Below are positions 1 to 8,713 of a DNA stretch of 64,000 bases, one piece after another. Under the pieces are notes generated by a model. It worked only from the letters and a program-made list of their open reading frames with translations. It had not been told where the DNA came from and made no database searches. This DNA is from Arthrobacter oryzae. Its GTDB lineage: Bacteria > Actinomycetota > Actinomycetes > Actinomycetales > Micrococcaceae. Each line of letters opens with the position of its first letter. Position 1 is the first letter of the stretch. Made by a program: the position numbers and the translations under genes. The stretch spans positions 310,001 to 374,000 of the forward strand of contig NZ_JAUSSM010000005.1 of the NCBI RefSeq assembly GCF_030812315.1, given 5' to 3'.

Positions 1-640
1 CCAGCGCCCACGCCAGCAGTGAGGGTGACTCGGCGTCATTGATTCCCCGCATCAGGACGGCGTTGAGTTTCACCGGGCCGAGGCCCGCTGCCCAGGCGGC
101 GTCCACTCCGGCCAGCACCTTGCCCAGGAACGGGCGGCGCGTCAGTTTGGTGAAAGTCTCTTCGTGCAGGGAATCCAACGAAACGTTGATCCGGGATAGC
201 CCGGCTGCCTTGAGCCCCGCCGCTTTCTTGTCCAGACCCACCGCGTTCGTGGTCATGGAGATCGGCAGCTCAGGATGGGCCTGGCGCAGGGCGGCAATAA
301 TGTCGAGAAGGTCGGCCCGGACCAGGGGTTCGCCGCCGGTGAGGCGCAGTTCGCGCACGCCCAGCATGTCAACGCCGACCCGAACGATCCGGACGATCTC
401 CTCGGCGGACATGACGGCCTGCTTGGCCAGCCATTCAAGGCCTTCGGCCGGCATGCAGTAGGTGCAGCGCAGGTTGCATTTGTCCGTCAGGGAGAGCCTC
501 ATGTCCGTGGCACGGCGTCCGTAACGGTCCATCAGGCCGGCCGTCATGCCGGCGGGGCGCGACGGCAGCGACAGGGCGGATACTCCCGGATCGGAACCGG
601 CCCCCTCCCGGGGCTGTGGCATGCCAAGCTGAACACTCAT
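1..640 (-). CDS. moaA: GTP 3',8-cyclase MoaA (3' end cut by window edge)
   Basis: Radical SAM enzyme for the first step of molybdenum cofactor synthesis, converting GTP to 3',8-cyclo-GTP with MoaC. The 213 visible residues read MSVQLGMPQP at the start, then the cluster-binding motif CNLRCTYC, then LTGGEPLVR and NVSLDSL, all typical of the MoaA TIM barrel. The C-terminal half, with the second Fe-S cluster, lies outside the window. The ATG at 640 is preceded at six bases by TAGCCT (647-652, read on the minus strand) with no Shine-Dalgarno, suggesting a leaderless mRNA. It is divergent from the two-component system and the rest of the Moco genes. Confidence 0.95.
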   Translation of the reverse strand, partial: MSVQLGMPQPREGAGSDPGVSALSLPSRPAGMTAGLMDRYGRRATDMRLSLTDKCNLRCTYCMPAEGLEWLAKQAVMSAEEIVRIVRVGVDMLGVRELRLTGGEPLVRADLLDIIAALRQAHPELPISMTTNAVGLDKKAAGLKAAGLSRINVSLDSLHEETFTKLTRRPFLGKVLAGVDAAWAAGLGPVKLNAVLMRGINDAESPSLLAWAL

Positions 641-772
641 AAATTCAGGCTACGCCACCTTGGTGCCAACCATCACGCCTGTGACATTGGCGGATCTTAC
701 GGAATCCCTACGGATCGCCACAGCGGGAGGCAAACGCGTGCCGGGCCCCGGGCCCGAACCTATGCTGGAGGT
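641..772. promoter_or_regulatory. Divergent promoter region between moaA and the response regulator
   Basis: The 132-base gap carries one -10-like hexamer for each direction: TAGCCT (647-652, minus) six bases before the moaA ATG, and TATGCT (761-766, plus) six bases before the GTG at 773. Neither has a convincing -35 element. Both genes therefore look leaderless and may depend on an activator. No known molybdate or Moco riboswitch was recognised here. Confidence 0.4.
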
Positions 773-1516
773 GTGAACAAGTCCCAGCCCGCCGCGGTCC
801 AGACCGCGGTCGGAAACCGGCGGATACTCCTCGTCGAAGACGAACAGACCATCGCCGGAGTGGTCCGTGACTACCTTGTGCAGGCGGGCTTTCAGGTGGA
901 CCTGGCAGCGGACGGATTCACGGCCCTTCGGCTGGCCGCCGAGCGGCATCCCGACCTCGTCCTGCTGGACCGCATGCTGCCTGGCCTTGACGGTGTCGAA
1001 GTGTGCCGCAGGCTCCGCCAGACGATGACAGTGCCCGTCATCATGCTGACGGCACTGGGGACCGAGGACGACAGGATCCTGGGGCTGGAGGTCGGCGCGG
1101 ACGACTACATCACCAAGCCCTTTTCGCCCCGCGAACTGGTACTCCGGGTCCGCTCCGTGCTGCGCCGCAGCCTCCAGGAATTCAGCCCCGAACCTGCGGT
1201 GGAGGTAGCCGGATTCGAGCTCAACCCGGCAGCCCGGACCGTGACCCACCACGGGGCTCCACTCTCCCTGACCATCCGGGAGTTCGATCTGCTGGCTTTC
1301 CTGCTGCGCCGCCCCAACCAGGTGTTCAGCCGCGAGGAACTGATCAAGGCCGTGTGGGGCTGGGACTTCGGTGACCTGTCCACGGTCACCGTCCACGTCC
1401 GCCGGCTGCGCGAAAAGATCGAAGCTGACCCCACCCGCCCGGCCCTCCTCAAGACGGTGTGGGGCGTGGGCTACAGGCTGGACACCCCGGACGGAGCCTC
1501 CGGTGCAAACCTCTGA
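773..1516 (+). CDS. OmpR/PhoB-family response regulator
   Basis: DNA-binding response regulator of 247 residues. The receiver domain (about 16-130) has the acidic pair in VEDEQ, the phospho-acceptor Asp66 in DLVLLDRMLPG, Thr in MLTAL and Lys115 in ITKPFSPRE. The C-terminal winged helix (about 145-240) has the family signature VTVHVRRLREKIE and VWGVGY. The frame is open far upstream, but GTG 773 begins just before the domain (NKSQPAA...RILLVEDE), lies six bases after TATGCT, and gives a normal family length. It overlaps the kinase gene by 14 bases and heads an apparent operon with a molybdoenzyme and Moco genes, which suggests but does not prove that it controls them. Confidence 0.9.
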   Translation: MNKSQPAAVQTAVGNRRILLVEDEQTIAGVVRDYLVQAGFQVDLAADGFTALRLAAERHPDLVLLDRMLPGLDGVEVCRRLRQTMTVPVIMLTALGTEDDRILGLEVGADDYITKPFSPRELVLRVRSVLRRSLQEFSPEPAVEVAGFELNPAARTVTHHGAPLSLTIREFDLLAFLLRRPNQVFSREELIKAVWGWDFGDLSTVTVHVRRLREKIEADPTRPALLKTVWGVGYRLDTPDGASGANL

Positions 1517-2804
1517 GCTTTTCGCCATCGTGGCCTGGGCGCTGCTGTGGGCGGTCGTCATCGGGACCGCCTCGCTGCTCCTGCTCAAGCCCCTCCGCAG
1601 GACGTCCATCGCCGTGCAGATCTGCATGGTGGTGCTTTCCACGGTGGCTGTCCTGACCGCGGGCATGGTCAGCGCCTTTACCGCCATGTTCATCTCAGCC
1701 CGGGACCTCGAAGTTATGTGGTACGTCCTGGCCATCGCATCCGCCGTTGCACTGGCCATCTCCCTGGTCCTCGGGGCACGGGTCTCGCGCAACGCAAAGC
1801 TGCTCGCTGCTGCGGCACGGAGCATCGGGCGCGGTGAAAACCCGGGGCTTCCGGCACCGCTCATGAGCTCGGAGCTGTCCGAACTCGCGGACGAACTGGA
1901 ACGCAGCAGCAGGATGCTGGCCGAATCCCGGGAGCGTGAGGCCGCCGTCGAGAGTGCCCGCAGGGAACTCGTCAGCTGGATATCGCACGACCTCCGGACG
2001 CCGCTGGCCAGCATGCGGGCTATGGCCGAAGCCCTCGAGGACGGCATGGCCGCAGACGTCAGCGGCTACTACCGCAAGATCATCAGCCAGACGGACCAGA
2101 TGGCGGTCATGGTCAACGACCTCCTGGAACTCTCCAAAATCCAGGCTGGCACCCTGCGCCTCAAAGCCGAGCCGCTGGACCTCTACGACCTCGCCAGCGA
2201 CGCCATCGCGGACCTCGCGCCGCTCGCAGGCCGCCGGCAGATCACGCTCGACGGCGGCGGCGCCCGTGAGTGCCTCGCCCTGGCGGACGGCCCCTCCCTG
2301 GGCCGCGCAGTCCGCAATGTGGTGCTGAACGCCATCCTCTACAGCAAGCCCGGCTCCGACGTGACCGTGGAAGTCGGCAGGGAAGGAACGGAGTCGGTGG
2401 TCTCCGTGACCGACGGCTGCGGCGGAATCGCTCCGGAAGACATCGGGCACCTCTTCGAAACCGGATGGCAAAAGAACCCTTCGCGCAGCCGCTCCGGCGG
2501 TGTCAGCCTCCACGCCCCGGACAAGGAGCGGGGCCCGGCGGCAGGACAGGGCTTTGAACGGGGCCCGGAAGCAGCACGGAAGCCGGAGACGGCAGGCTAC
2601 AGTGGCGCCGGGATCGGGCTCAGCATGGTGGCCGGAATCATCCGGGCCCATGACGGCAGCGTGACGGTTGAGAATGTCGACGGCGGCTGCCGGTTCTCCC
2701 TCCGCCTCCCCTCCCAGGATCCGGCGAGCCCGCAGGATGCTCCGCACCGGAGCGCACGTACCGCCAAGGACGCACCCGTCGCGGAGGTGCACCGTGGGCT
2801 TTGA
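1503..2804 (+). CDS. Membrane sensor histidine kinase
   Basis: Partner kinase of the preceding regulator, 433 residues from GTG 1503. Three predicted membrane segments (about 8-28, 37-63, 72-94) with almost no external loop are followed by a HAMP-like linker, the H-box SHDLRTPL (His162), an N-box-like RNVVLNAILYSKPG, a G1 box written DGCGGI and a G2 box GAGIGLSMV. A low-complexity Ser/Arg/Gly/Pro-rich insert of about 50 residues separates G1 and G2. The lack of a sensor loop suggests sensing within the membrane or through a partner. The stop overlaps the next gene by 11 bases, so translation is probably coupled. Confidence 0.9.
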   Translation: MQTSELFAIVAWALLWAVVIGTASLLLLKPLRRTSIAVQICMVVLSTVAVLTAGMVSAFTAMFISARDLEVMWYVLAIASAVALAISLVLGARVSRNAKLLAAAARSIGRGENPGLPAPLMSSELSELADELERSSRMLAESREREAAVESARRELVSWISHDLRTPLASMRAMAEALEDGMAADVSGYYRKIISQTDQMAVMVNDLLELSKIQAGTLRLKAEPLDLYDLASDAIADLAPLAGRRQITLDGGGARECLALADGPSLGRAVRNVVLNAILYSKPGSDVTVEVGREGTESVVSVTDGCGGIAPEDIGHLFETGWQKNPSRSRSGGVSLHAPDKERGPAAGQGFERGPEAARKPETAGYSGAGIGLSMVAGIIRAHDGSVTVENVDGGCRFSLRLPSQDPASPQDAPHRSARTAKDAPVAEVHRGL

Positions 2805-4479
2805 TCTCCAAGGAAAGGCGTCCGTCGGGGCCGAGGCGGCCGTAGCGGGCTCCGCGACCGTTCCCGGCCGGTGGGCGGCCGCTGCAGGCGTCGTGGCTGT
2901 GGCCGCGGGGGTGGTGGTCGGCGAACTCGCCGCCAGCCTCGTGAGCCCGGCGCTTTCACCCATGACGGGCGTGGGCGGCGCCGTCATCGATGCTGTTCCG
3001 CCGGCCGTCAAAGACTGGGCGATCGCAGTGTTTGGCACCGCTGACAAGCTCGCGCTGCTCGTCGGCATGGGACTGGCCATCGCCGCACTTGCTGCGCTGG
3101 CGGGCCTCCTGGAATCGCGGCGCCGCTTCGCCGGGTTTGCGGTCATCGCAGTTTTTGGCGTGGTGGGCTTGGTTGCCGTCCTTGGCCGCGCCCAGGTCAC
3201 CGGCAACGCCGTTGCGCTGCCACTGCTCGCCGCCGGCACCGGAATCCTGGTGCTGCGCTGGCTGATGTCGCGCCTTCGGGACTGGACGACGGCGGCAACT
3301 GCGGGGGAGCGGCCCGCGCCCGCCACGATGGGGGAGCGGCCCGCGCCCGCCACGATGGGGGAGCGGCCCGCGCCGGCCGCCGGACCAGGCGCGGGACCAG
3401 GCGCCGGACCCGACCGGCGCCGGTTCCTCCAGGCACTGGGCGGAGGCGCCGTCGCGGCGACTGTCGGCGGAGTGCTGGCTGCATGGCTGCGCGGAGCGGC
3501 CGCCGCCGTCAGCGAAGTCCGGAGCAAGCTTGCCCTGCCGTCCGCTGCTTCCCCGGCTCCGCCGGTACCGGCCGGGGCTGAACTGACGCTGGACGGCATG
3601 GATCCGCTGGTGACGCCCAACCAGGACTTCTACCGGATCGACACGGCCCTCACCGTTCCTGCGGTGGATCCGGACACCTGGGTTCTTAAGGTCACCGGCC
3701 TCGTGGAACGGGAAATTGAACTGGATTTCGCCACACTGCTTGCCAAACCCCTGACCGAACGCCACGTGACCATCGCCTGCGTCTCCAACGAGGTGGGCGG
3801 GGACCTCATCGGCAATGCTCTGTGGCTGGGCTGGCCGGTCCGGGAGCTGCTGGCCATGGCCGGGCCGAAGAACGGCGCCGACATGGTGCTGTCCCGCAGC
3901 AAGGACGGGTGGACCGCCGGCACGCCGCTGGAGGTCCTCACTGACGACCGGGATGCCCTGCTCGCCGTGGGCATGAACGGCGAGCCGCTGCCGCTGGAGC
4001 ACGGCTTCCCGGTGCGGCTCGTTGTTCCCGGCCTGTACGGCTACGTTTCCGCCACCAAATGGCTCACTGAACTGAAAGTCACCCGGTTCGCGGACGACGT
4101 CGGCTACTGGACACCCCGCGGCTGGAGTGAGCGCGGGCCAATCAAGACGTCGTCACGCATCGACGTTCCGCGTGCCGGCAGCCCGGTGCGAGCCGGAACC
4201 GTGGCGTTCGGCGGCGTTGCCTGGGCCCAGCACACCGGAATCAGCAAAGTGGAACTCCGCGTCAACCGCGGCGCCTGGCAGCCGGTGGAGCTTGCTCCCG
4301 GCATATCGCGGGACACCTGGTACCAGTGGCGGCTGTCGCTGCCTCTGACACCGGGGCTGTACGAGATCCAGGTCCGGGCCACGAACCTTGACGGTGTGCC
4401 GCAGATCGAAGAGCGGTCACAGGTTGCTCCGGACGGCGCCACGGGATTCCACACGATTAGAGTTGACGTGACGCCGTAG
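2794..4479 (+). CDS. Membrane-anchored sulfite oxidase-family molybdopterin oxidoreductase
   Basis: Molybdoenzyme of 561 residues. The N-terminus (about 28-165) has four hydrophobic segments. A linker with GERPAPATM repeats (171-196) follows, then a twin-arginine-like DRRRFLQ (207-213) before another hydrophobic stretch, then the molybdopterin-binding domain (about 260-440) with the expected Mo-ligating cysteine in TIACVSN (Cys329), and a Mo-cofactor dimerisation domain (about 455-560). The start is GTG 2794, with GGAGG at 2784-2788. Its substrate cannot be read from sequence; sulfite or another small oxo-acceptor is possible. The operon with sensor kinase and Moco genes suggests co-production of enzyme and cofactor. 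Confidence 0.88.
   Translation: MGFDLQGKASVGAEAAVAGSATVPGRWAAAAGVVAVAAGVVVGELAASLVSPALSPMTGVGGAVIDAVPPAVKDWAIAVFGTADKLALLVGMGLAIAALAALAGLLESRRRFAGFAVIAVFGVVGLVAVLGRAQVTGNAVALPLLAAGTGILVLRWLMSRLRDWTTAATAGERPAPATMGERPAPATMGERPAPAAGPGAGPGAGPDRRRFLQALGGGAVAATVGGVLAAWLRGAAAAVSEVRSKLALPSAASPAPPVPAGAELTLDGMDPLVTPNQDFYRIDTALTVPAVDPDTWVLKVTGLVEREIELDFATLLAKPLTERHVTIACVSNEVGGDLIGNALWLGWPVRELLAMAGPKNGADMVLSRSKDGWTAGTPLEVLTDDRDALLAVGMNGEPLPLEHGFPVRLVVPGLYGYVSATKWLTELKVTRFADDVGYWTPRGWSERGPIKTSSRIDVPRAGSPVRAGTVAFGGVAWAQHTGISKVELRVNRGAWQPVELAPGISRDTWYQWRLSLPLTPGLYEIQVRATNLDGVPQIEERSQVAPDGATGFHTIRVDVTP
3304..3379 (+). repeat. 27-bp in-frame tandem repeat in the molybdoenzyme linker
   Basis: Two identical 27-base units (3304-3330 and 3331-3357) and a partial third (3358-3379) encode GERPAPATM, GERPAPATM, GERPAPA. 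They are followed by GAGP-type triplet repeats. The array lengthens the linker between the membrane domain and the catalytic domain and is a likely site of copy-number change. Confidence 0.9.
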
Positions 4480-4564
4480 CAGGCCGCAAGCCTGGTGGGC
4501 CGCAAAGCACACTGGACCGCAAGACGCCCAATTCGCAGTACGCCCGGACCGAGGTAAGGAACGC

Positions 4565-5875
4565 ATGCACCGCACCGACAACAGCCATGTCTCCGGCGAC
4601 AGCCACAGCCACGGCGGCCGGACTGGCAGCAGCACCGGCAGCTATCGCAGCGGTTCCGGCAACAGCCATCCGGCCCGCCCTGTGGACGCCCACCGCGCGG
4701 CCGTACGGGAGCTGCTGGCCGATCTCAATGGCCCGGGCCGCACCGAAGAGCTGCCGCTTCTGGAGGCGCTGGGACGCGGGCTCGCAGCGGACGTCTCCGC
4801 CCCCGTGGACCTGCCGCCGTTCGCAAATTCCCAAATGGACGGCTTTGCCGTCCGCAGCACGGACATTGCCGACGGCGGGACGGAACTCAGGGCCGTTGAC
4901 CCCATCCCCGCCGGTGCCGTCGCGAGGCCCCTGGAACCGGGCACGGCTGCCCCGATCATGACCGGGGCCATGATTCCCCCCGGGGCTGACGCCGTCGTAC
5001 CCATCGAGAGGGCGGTTCCCGACTCCTTCCCCCGTCCCGGCAGTCCTGCATCGGTCCGGCTGCCCGCAACGGCCCCCGGCACCTACGTCCGCGAGGCCGG
5101 CAGCGACGTGCGGACAGGGGAGCTGGCGCTCGCCAGCGGGACCTTCCTGGGTCCGGGCCAGCTGGGACTCCTGGCTGCGCTCGGAATCACCCGGGCCACG
5201 GTCCACAGGAGCCTGAAGGTGCTCCTGGCCACTACCGGGGACGAAGTGGTGGAGCCCGGGAGGCCGCTGGAACCCGGCAAAATCTACGACGCCAACGGCA
5301 CGCTCCTGGAAGCCGCCATGCGCCAGGCCGGACTGGACGTCCTGCGGACGGCGATCTCAACCGACAACCCGGACGAGCTGACAGCCCTCCTTCGGCAGCA
5401 CGCCCCGCGAGTCGACCTGATCGTCACCACCGGAGGTGTCAGCAAGGGCGCCTATGAAGTGGTGCGGCAGGCCACCGCGGAGCAGGACGTGGAATTCCTG
5501 CATGTTGCCATGCAGCCCGGCGGCCCGCAGGGCATCGGACGGTTCGACGGCGTGCCGTTCTTGGGTTTCCCGGGTAACCCGGTCAGCTGCCTGGTGTCCT
5601 TCGAGATGTTCCTCCGCCCCGTCCTGAGCGCGTTGCTGGGTGCACCGGCACCGCGCCCGGCCATCCGGGCCAGGCTGGCGGACCCGGTGGAATCACCCGC
5701 GGGGAAGCACCAGCTCCGGCGCGGCACCCTCCAACCGGACGGCACGGTCAGGCTGGAAGGCGGCGCAGGCTCGCACCTGGTTCATGCCCTGGCCGGTTCA
5801 AACGCCCTGATCCATGTCCCGGTCGGGACATCTGCGCTCGCCGCAGGCGCGGAAGTGGAAGTATGGACGCTGTGA
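4565..5875 (+). CDS. moeA: Molybdopterin molybdotransferase MoeA
   Basis: Inserts molybdate into adenylylated molybdopterin. 436 residues with the MoeA signatures [53 protein letters not shown] and [13 protein letters not shown] in the usual order, and a C-terminal domain IV. The first 35 residues are a Ser/Gly/His/Thr-rich extension not needed for the fold. ATG 4565 has AAGGA at 4555-4559, but a start nearer residue 40 cannot be excluded. It lies 85 bases after the molybdoenzyme and overlaps moaC. Confidence 0.95.
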   Translation: MHRTDNSHVSGDSHSHGGRTGSSTGSYRSGSGNSHPARPVDAHRAAVRELLADLNGPGRTEELPLLEALGRGLAADVSAPVDLPPFANSQMDGFAVRSTDIADGGTELRAVDPIPAGAVARPLEPGTAAPIMTGAMIPPGADAVVPIERAVPDSFPRPGSPASVRLPATAPGTYVREAGSDVRTGELALASGTFLGPGQLGLLAALGITRATVHRSLKVLLATTGDEVVEPGRPLEPGKIYDANGTLLEAAMRQAGLDVLRTAISTDNPDELTALLRQHAPRVDLIVTTGGVSKGAYEVVRQATAEQDVEFLHVAMQPGGPQGIGRFDGVPFLGFPGNPVSCLVSFEMFLRPVLSALLGAPAPRPAIRARLADPVESPAGKHQLRRGTLQPDGTVRLEGGAGSHLVHALAGSNALIHVPVGTSALAAGAEVEVWTL

Positions 5876-6357
5876 ACAATGAAGACAACGCTGCCGGCCT
5901 GACGCATCTGCGCCGGGACGGAACAGCGCAGATGGTTGATGTTTCCGGCAAGGCCGAGACCACCCGGGAGGCCACCGCCACCGCCACGGTCCGCACTACA
6001 GCCGAGGTGCTCGCCCTCCTGGGTGCGGGCGACCTGCCGAAGGGCGACGCCCTGGCGGTTGCCCGCGTTGCTGGGATCATGGCGGCGAAAAGAACGCCGG
6101 AGCTCATCCCGTTGTGCCATCCGTTGCCCATCTCCAAAGTCACCGTTGACTTCGAACTGGGCCGGGATGCCGTCGCGGTGCTGGCAACCGTCAAGACACG
6201 CGGCGTCACTGGCGTCGAAATGGAGGCGCTCACCGCAGCGTCGGTGGCCGCCCTCAGTGTGTACGACATGATCAAGGCAGTCGACAAGCATGCCGTGTTG
6301 ACCGATATCAGGGTGCTGGCCAAAAGCGGCGGCAAGAGCGGGGACTGGACAGCATGA
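5863..6357 (+). CDS. moaC: Cyclic pyranopterin monophosphate synthase MoaC
   Basis: Converts the MoaA product 3',8-cyclo-GTP to cyclic pyranopterin monophosphate. 164 residues, near the family's usual length. The motifs [60 protein letters not shown] and YDMIKAVDK are present and intact, including the catalytic lysines and acidic residues of this family. ATG 5863 lies inside the end of moeA (13-base overlap); GTG 5872 is an alternative that would remove three residues. The stop overlaps mog by four bases. Confidence 0.96.
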   Translation: MDAVNNEDNAAGLTHLRRDGTAQMVDVSGKAETTREATATATVRTTAEVLALLGAGDLPKGDALAVARVAGIMAAKRTPELIPLCHPLPISKVTVDFELGRDAVAVLATVKTRGVTGVEMEALTAASVAALSVYDMIKAVDKHAVLTDIRVLAKSGGKSGDWTA

Positions 6358-6878
6358 GCAGCTTTGGACAGCAGCAGGAACCGCACCGCCACGGAGAAGC
6401 CACCGGCCGGAAGGCCGGCGTCGTGATTGCCTCCAACCGGGCAGCGGCGGGCATCTACCGGGACGAAACCGGCCCGGTGATCATCGACTGGCTGACCGAG
6501 CACGGTTTCGAAACGTTCCCGGCCATGGTGGTGCCCGACGGCGAACCCGTGGGAGCCGCGCTGCGTGCCCTGCTGACACAGCAGCCCGCCGTGATCATCA
6601 CCAGCGGCGGAACCGGGCTGAGCCCCGACGACCTCACCCCCGAGATGACGGTTCCGCTGCTGGACCGTGAAATCCCGGGGATCATGGAGGGAATCAGACA
6701 GGCCGGACTCGCCAAAACGCCCATGGCCATGCTGAGCCGCGGCCACGCAGGCGCAGCCGGGCGGACGTTCATTGTCAATCTTCCCGGATCACCCAAAGGC
6801 GTCATGGACGGCCTGAGCGTGCTGGATCCGGTGATCGGCCACCTATGCGACCAGTTGGAGGGAGATCATGGCCACTGA
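6354..6878 (+). CDS. mog: MogA/MoaB-type molybdopterin adenylyltransferase
   Basis: Adenylylates molybdopterin before MoeA inserts molybdenum. 174 residues. The fold is marked by [42 protein letters not shown] (the TSGGTG nucleotide-binding motif) and [13 protein letters not shown]. The first 20 residues are a polar Gln/His-rich extension. The start ATG 6354 overlaps the moaC stop in ATGA style. Sequence alone does not separate the MogA from the MoaB subgroup. Confidence 0.93.
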   Translation: MSSFGQQQEPHRHGEATGRKAGVVIASNRAAAGIYRDETGPVIIDWLTEHGFETFPAMVVPDGEPVGAALRALLTQQPAVIITSGGTGLSPDDLTPEMTVPLLDREIPGIMEGIRQAGLAKTPMAMLSRGHAGAAGRTFIVNLPGSPKGVMDGLSVLDPVIGHLCDQLEGDHGH

Positions 6879-7401
6879 AAAGGACACCCAAACCGGGACC
6901 GCTGCGGGGGCGGAATCCGGATTCGAGATTGTGAATGCCGTGCTGAGCGCGGAACCCATCTCCGTGGCGCAGGCGATTGCCGCGGTGGAATCGGACACGG
7001 CGGGCGCCGTGGTCAGCTTCAGCGGTGTCGTTCGGAACCACGACGGCGGGAAGCAGGTTGAGCGCCTCAGTTACAGTGCACATCCCACCGCCCACCAGGT
7101 GATGGCCGACGTCGTGGCGCAGCTGGTGTCCGAACACGCCGGCGACGCTGGCGGTGCCGGTGTTGATGCCCCTGTCGGTGCCGCCTCCAGCAGCGAGCCA
7201 GTGCGCATCTGGGCCGCGCACCGGGTGGGCATGCTGGAAATCGGCGACCCCGCCCTGGTGTGCGCGGTCTCCGCGTCGCACCGGGGCCAGGCCTTCGAAG
7301 TGTGCTCGGAGCTTGTCGACCGGATCAAGGCGCAGGTGCCCATCTGGAAGGAACAGTTCTTCAGCGACGGTACCGTCGAATGGGTCGGGGCCGGAGCCTG
7401 A
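6868..7401 (+). CDS. moaE: Molybdopterin synthase large subunit MoaE
   Basis: Catalytic subunit that adds two sulfurs to cyclic pyranopterin monophosphate, using the MoaD thiocarboxylate. 177 residues. Recognised by AGAVVSFSGVVRNHDGG, an active-site region HRVGMLEIGDPALVCAVSAS, and the C-terminal lysines in KAQVPIWKEQFF. An Ala/Gly/Ser-rich insert of about 20 residues precedes VRIWAAHRVG, at a position that is normally a short loop. No moaD is present in this window, so the small subunit must be encoded elsewhere. It overlaps mog by 11 bases and ends the Moco operon. Confidence 0.94.
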   Translation: MATEKDTQTGTAAGAESGFEIVNAVLSAEPISVAQAIAAVESDTAGAVVSFSGVVRNHDGGKQVERLSYSAHPTAHQVMADVVAQLVSEHAGDAGGAGVDAPVGAASSSEPVRIWAAHRVGMLEIGDPALVCAVSASHRGQAFEVCSELVDRIKAQVPIWKEQFFSDGTVEWVGAGA

Positions 7402-7453
7402 AAAGCCGGCGGTAACCTGCCGGCCCGGTTCATCCGGGTAGGCGGCCCGACGG

Positions 7454-7467
7454 TAGGGTTAAGTCCA
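7454..7467 (+). promoter_or_regulatory. Leaderless-type promoter of dapB
   Basis: TAGGGT at 7454-7459 ends seven bases before ATG 7467, and there is no ribosome-binding site. A weak TTCATC (7429-7434) stands 19 bases upstream. The arrangement predicts transcription starting at or next to the start codon. Confidence 0.5.
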
Positions 7468-8225
7468 TGACCGAACAACTTGCCGTCGCCGTCCTGGGCG
7501 CGAACGGGCGCATGGGCGCCGAGGCCGTGAAAGCCGTTGAAGCGGCCACCGACATGAAGCTCGTAGCAGCCCTCGGACGGAGTGATTCCCTGGACGGGCT
7601 GGTCAACGCCGGCGCCCAGGTGGTGGTGGACCTGACCGTCCCCGAAAGCACCGAAGCAAACGTCCGCTTCGCCGTCGAACACGGCATGCACGCCGTCGTC
7701 GGCACCACCGGCTGGGACGCCGCCCGGCTCAACGACCTTGAGGAACTGCTGGGCCGGAATGCCGGCGTAGGCGTCCTCATCGCGCCCAACTTCGCGCTGG
7801 GCTCCGTGCTCGCGACCGCTTTTGCCGCCAAGGCCGCCAAGTACTTCGAGTCCGTTGAAGTCATCGAGCTGCACCACCCGGACAAGGTGGACGCACCATC
7901 GGGCACCGCGGTCCGCACGGCGCAGCTTATCGCGGCCGAACGTGCCGACGCCGGCATCGGCGCCAGCCCGGACGCCACCACCACCGAACTTGCCGGCGCC
8001 CGTGGCTGTGATGTCGACGGCATCCGCGTCCACAGCGTGCGGCTCCGCGGCCTCGTGGCCCACCAGGAAGTCCTGCTCGGCGGACCAGGGGAGCAGCTGA
8101 CGCTGCGCCACGACTCCTTCGACCGGGCGTCCTTCATGCCGGGCGTGCTGCTGGGAGTCCGGAATGTCGCCGGCTACCCCGGGCTGACCGTGGGCCTGGA
8201 CGGCTACCTGGACCTCGGAGTCTGA
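7467..8225 (+). CDS. dapB: 4-hydroxy-tetrahydrodipicolinate reductase DapB
   Basis: NAD(P)H-dependent reductase of the lysine and meso-diaminopimelate pathway. 252 residues with the Rossmann start VAVLGANGRMGAE, the VVGTTGW motif, and the substrate-binding signature ELHHPDKVDAPSGTA. The full family length is present. It probably starts its own transcript (see promoter entry) and is followed five bases later by a small membrane protein gene, so the two are likely cotranscribed. dapA lies 2.3 kb downstream and dapF 16 kb downstream. Confidence 0.97.
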   Translation: MTEQLAVAVLGANGRMGAEAVKAVEAATDMKLVAALGRSDSLDGLVNAGAQVVVDLTVPESTEANVRFAVEHGMHAVVGTTGWDAARLNDLEELLGRNAGVGVLIAPNFALGSVLATAFAAKAAKYFESVEVIELHHPDKVDAPSGTAVRTAQLIAAERADAGIGASPDATTTELAGARGCDVDGIRVHSVRLRGLVAHQEVLLGGPGEQLTLRHDSFDRASFMPGVLLGVRNVAGYPGLTVGLDGYLDLGV

Positions 8226-8230
8226 CGGCC

Positions 8231-8713
8231 GTGGGCAATGTCCTCGCCGGCCTGAAGAAGAACCGCACCAAAATCTGGGTGGGCGCGGTGACGCTCCTGC
8301 TGGTTTTCTATTTGGTGGTGTCCTTCCAGCGCTCCGTGCTGCTCCTCACGGACGCCAACCCCGTGGCCAAGGCCATTGGTGCCGCGTATCTGATCCTGCC
8401 CATCATCGGAGCCTGGGCGCTGGTCCGCGAACTTCTGTTCGGTGCCCGGACAGAACAGATGGCCAAGGTCCTCGAAGCCGAAGGCGGCCTGCCCGTCGAC
8501 AACTTGCAGCGCACACCCGCAGGAAGGATCGTGCGGGAGTCGGCCGACGCCGAGTTTGAGAAGTACCGGACGGAAGCCGAGGAAGCGCCGGACGACTGGC
8601 GGTCATGGTTCCGGCTCAGCTGCGCCTACGACGCCGCGGGCGACCGCAAACGCGCCAGGGCATCCATGCGTGACGCCCTGAAGCTGTTCCGCGAGGGCCG
8701 CGGCACGGCCTAG
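8231..8713 (+). CDS. Small membrane protein with TPR-like tail
   Basis: Function unknown. 160 residues from GTG 8231. Two hydrophobic segments (about 15-33 and 45-67, the second containing YLILPIIGAWALV) are followed by a soluble, charged C-terminal half in which DDWRSWFRLSCAYDAAGDRKRARASMRDAL reads like a single tetratricopeptide hairpin. It is probably cotranscribed with dapB. Its stop codon overlaps the stop of the convergent downstream gene (8710-8713). Confidence 0.8.
   Translation: MGNVLAGLKKNRTKIWVGAVTLLLVFYLVVSFQRSVLLLTDANPVAKAIGAAYLILPIIGAWALVRELLFGARTEQMAKVLEAEGGLPVDNLQRTPAGRIVRESADAEFEKYRTEAEEAPDDWRSWFRLSCAYDAAGDRKRARASMRDALKLFREGRGTA

Noticed and set aside
275..772. N-terminal extension of the response regulator to 413 residues
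   Set aside because: The upstream part overlaps moaA on the other strand and has no domain. GTG 773 with its -10 hexamer gives the normal family length.
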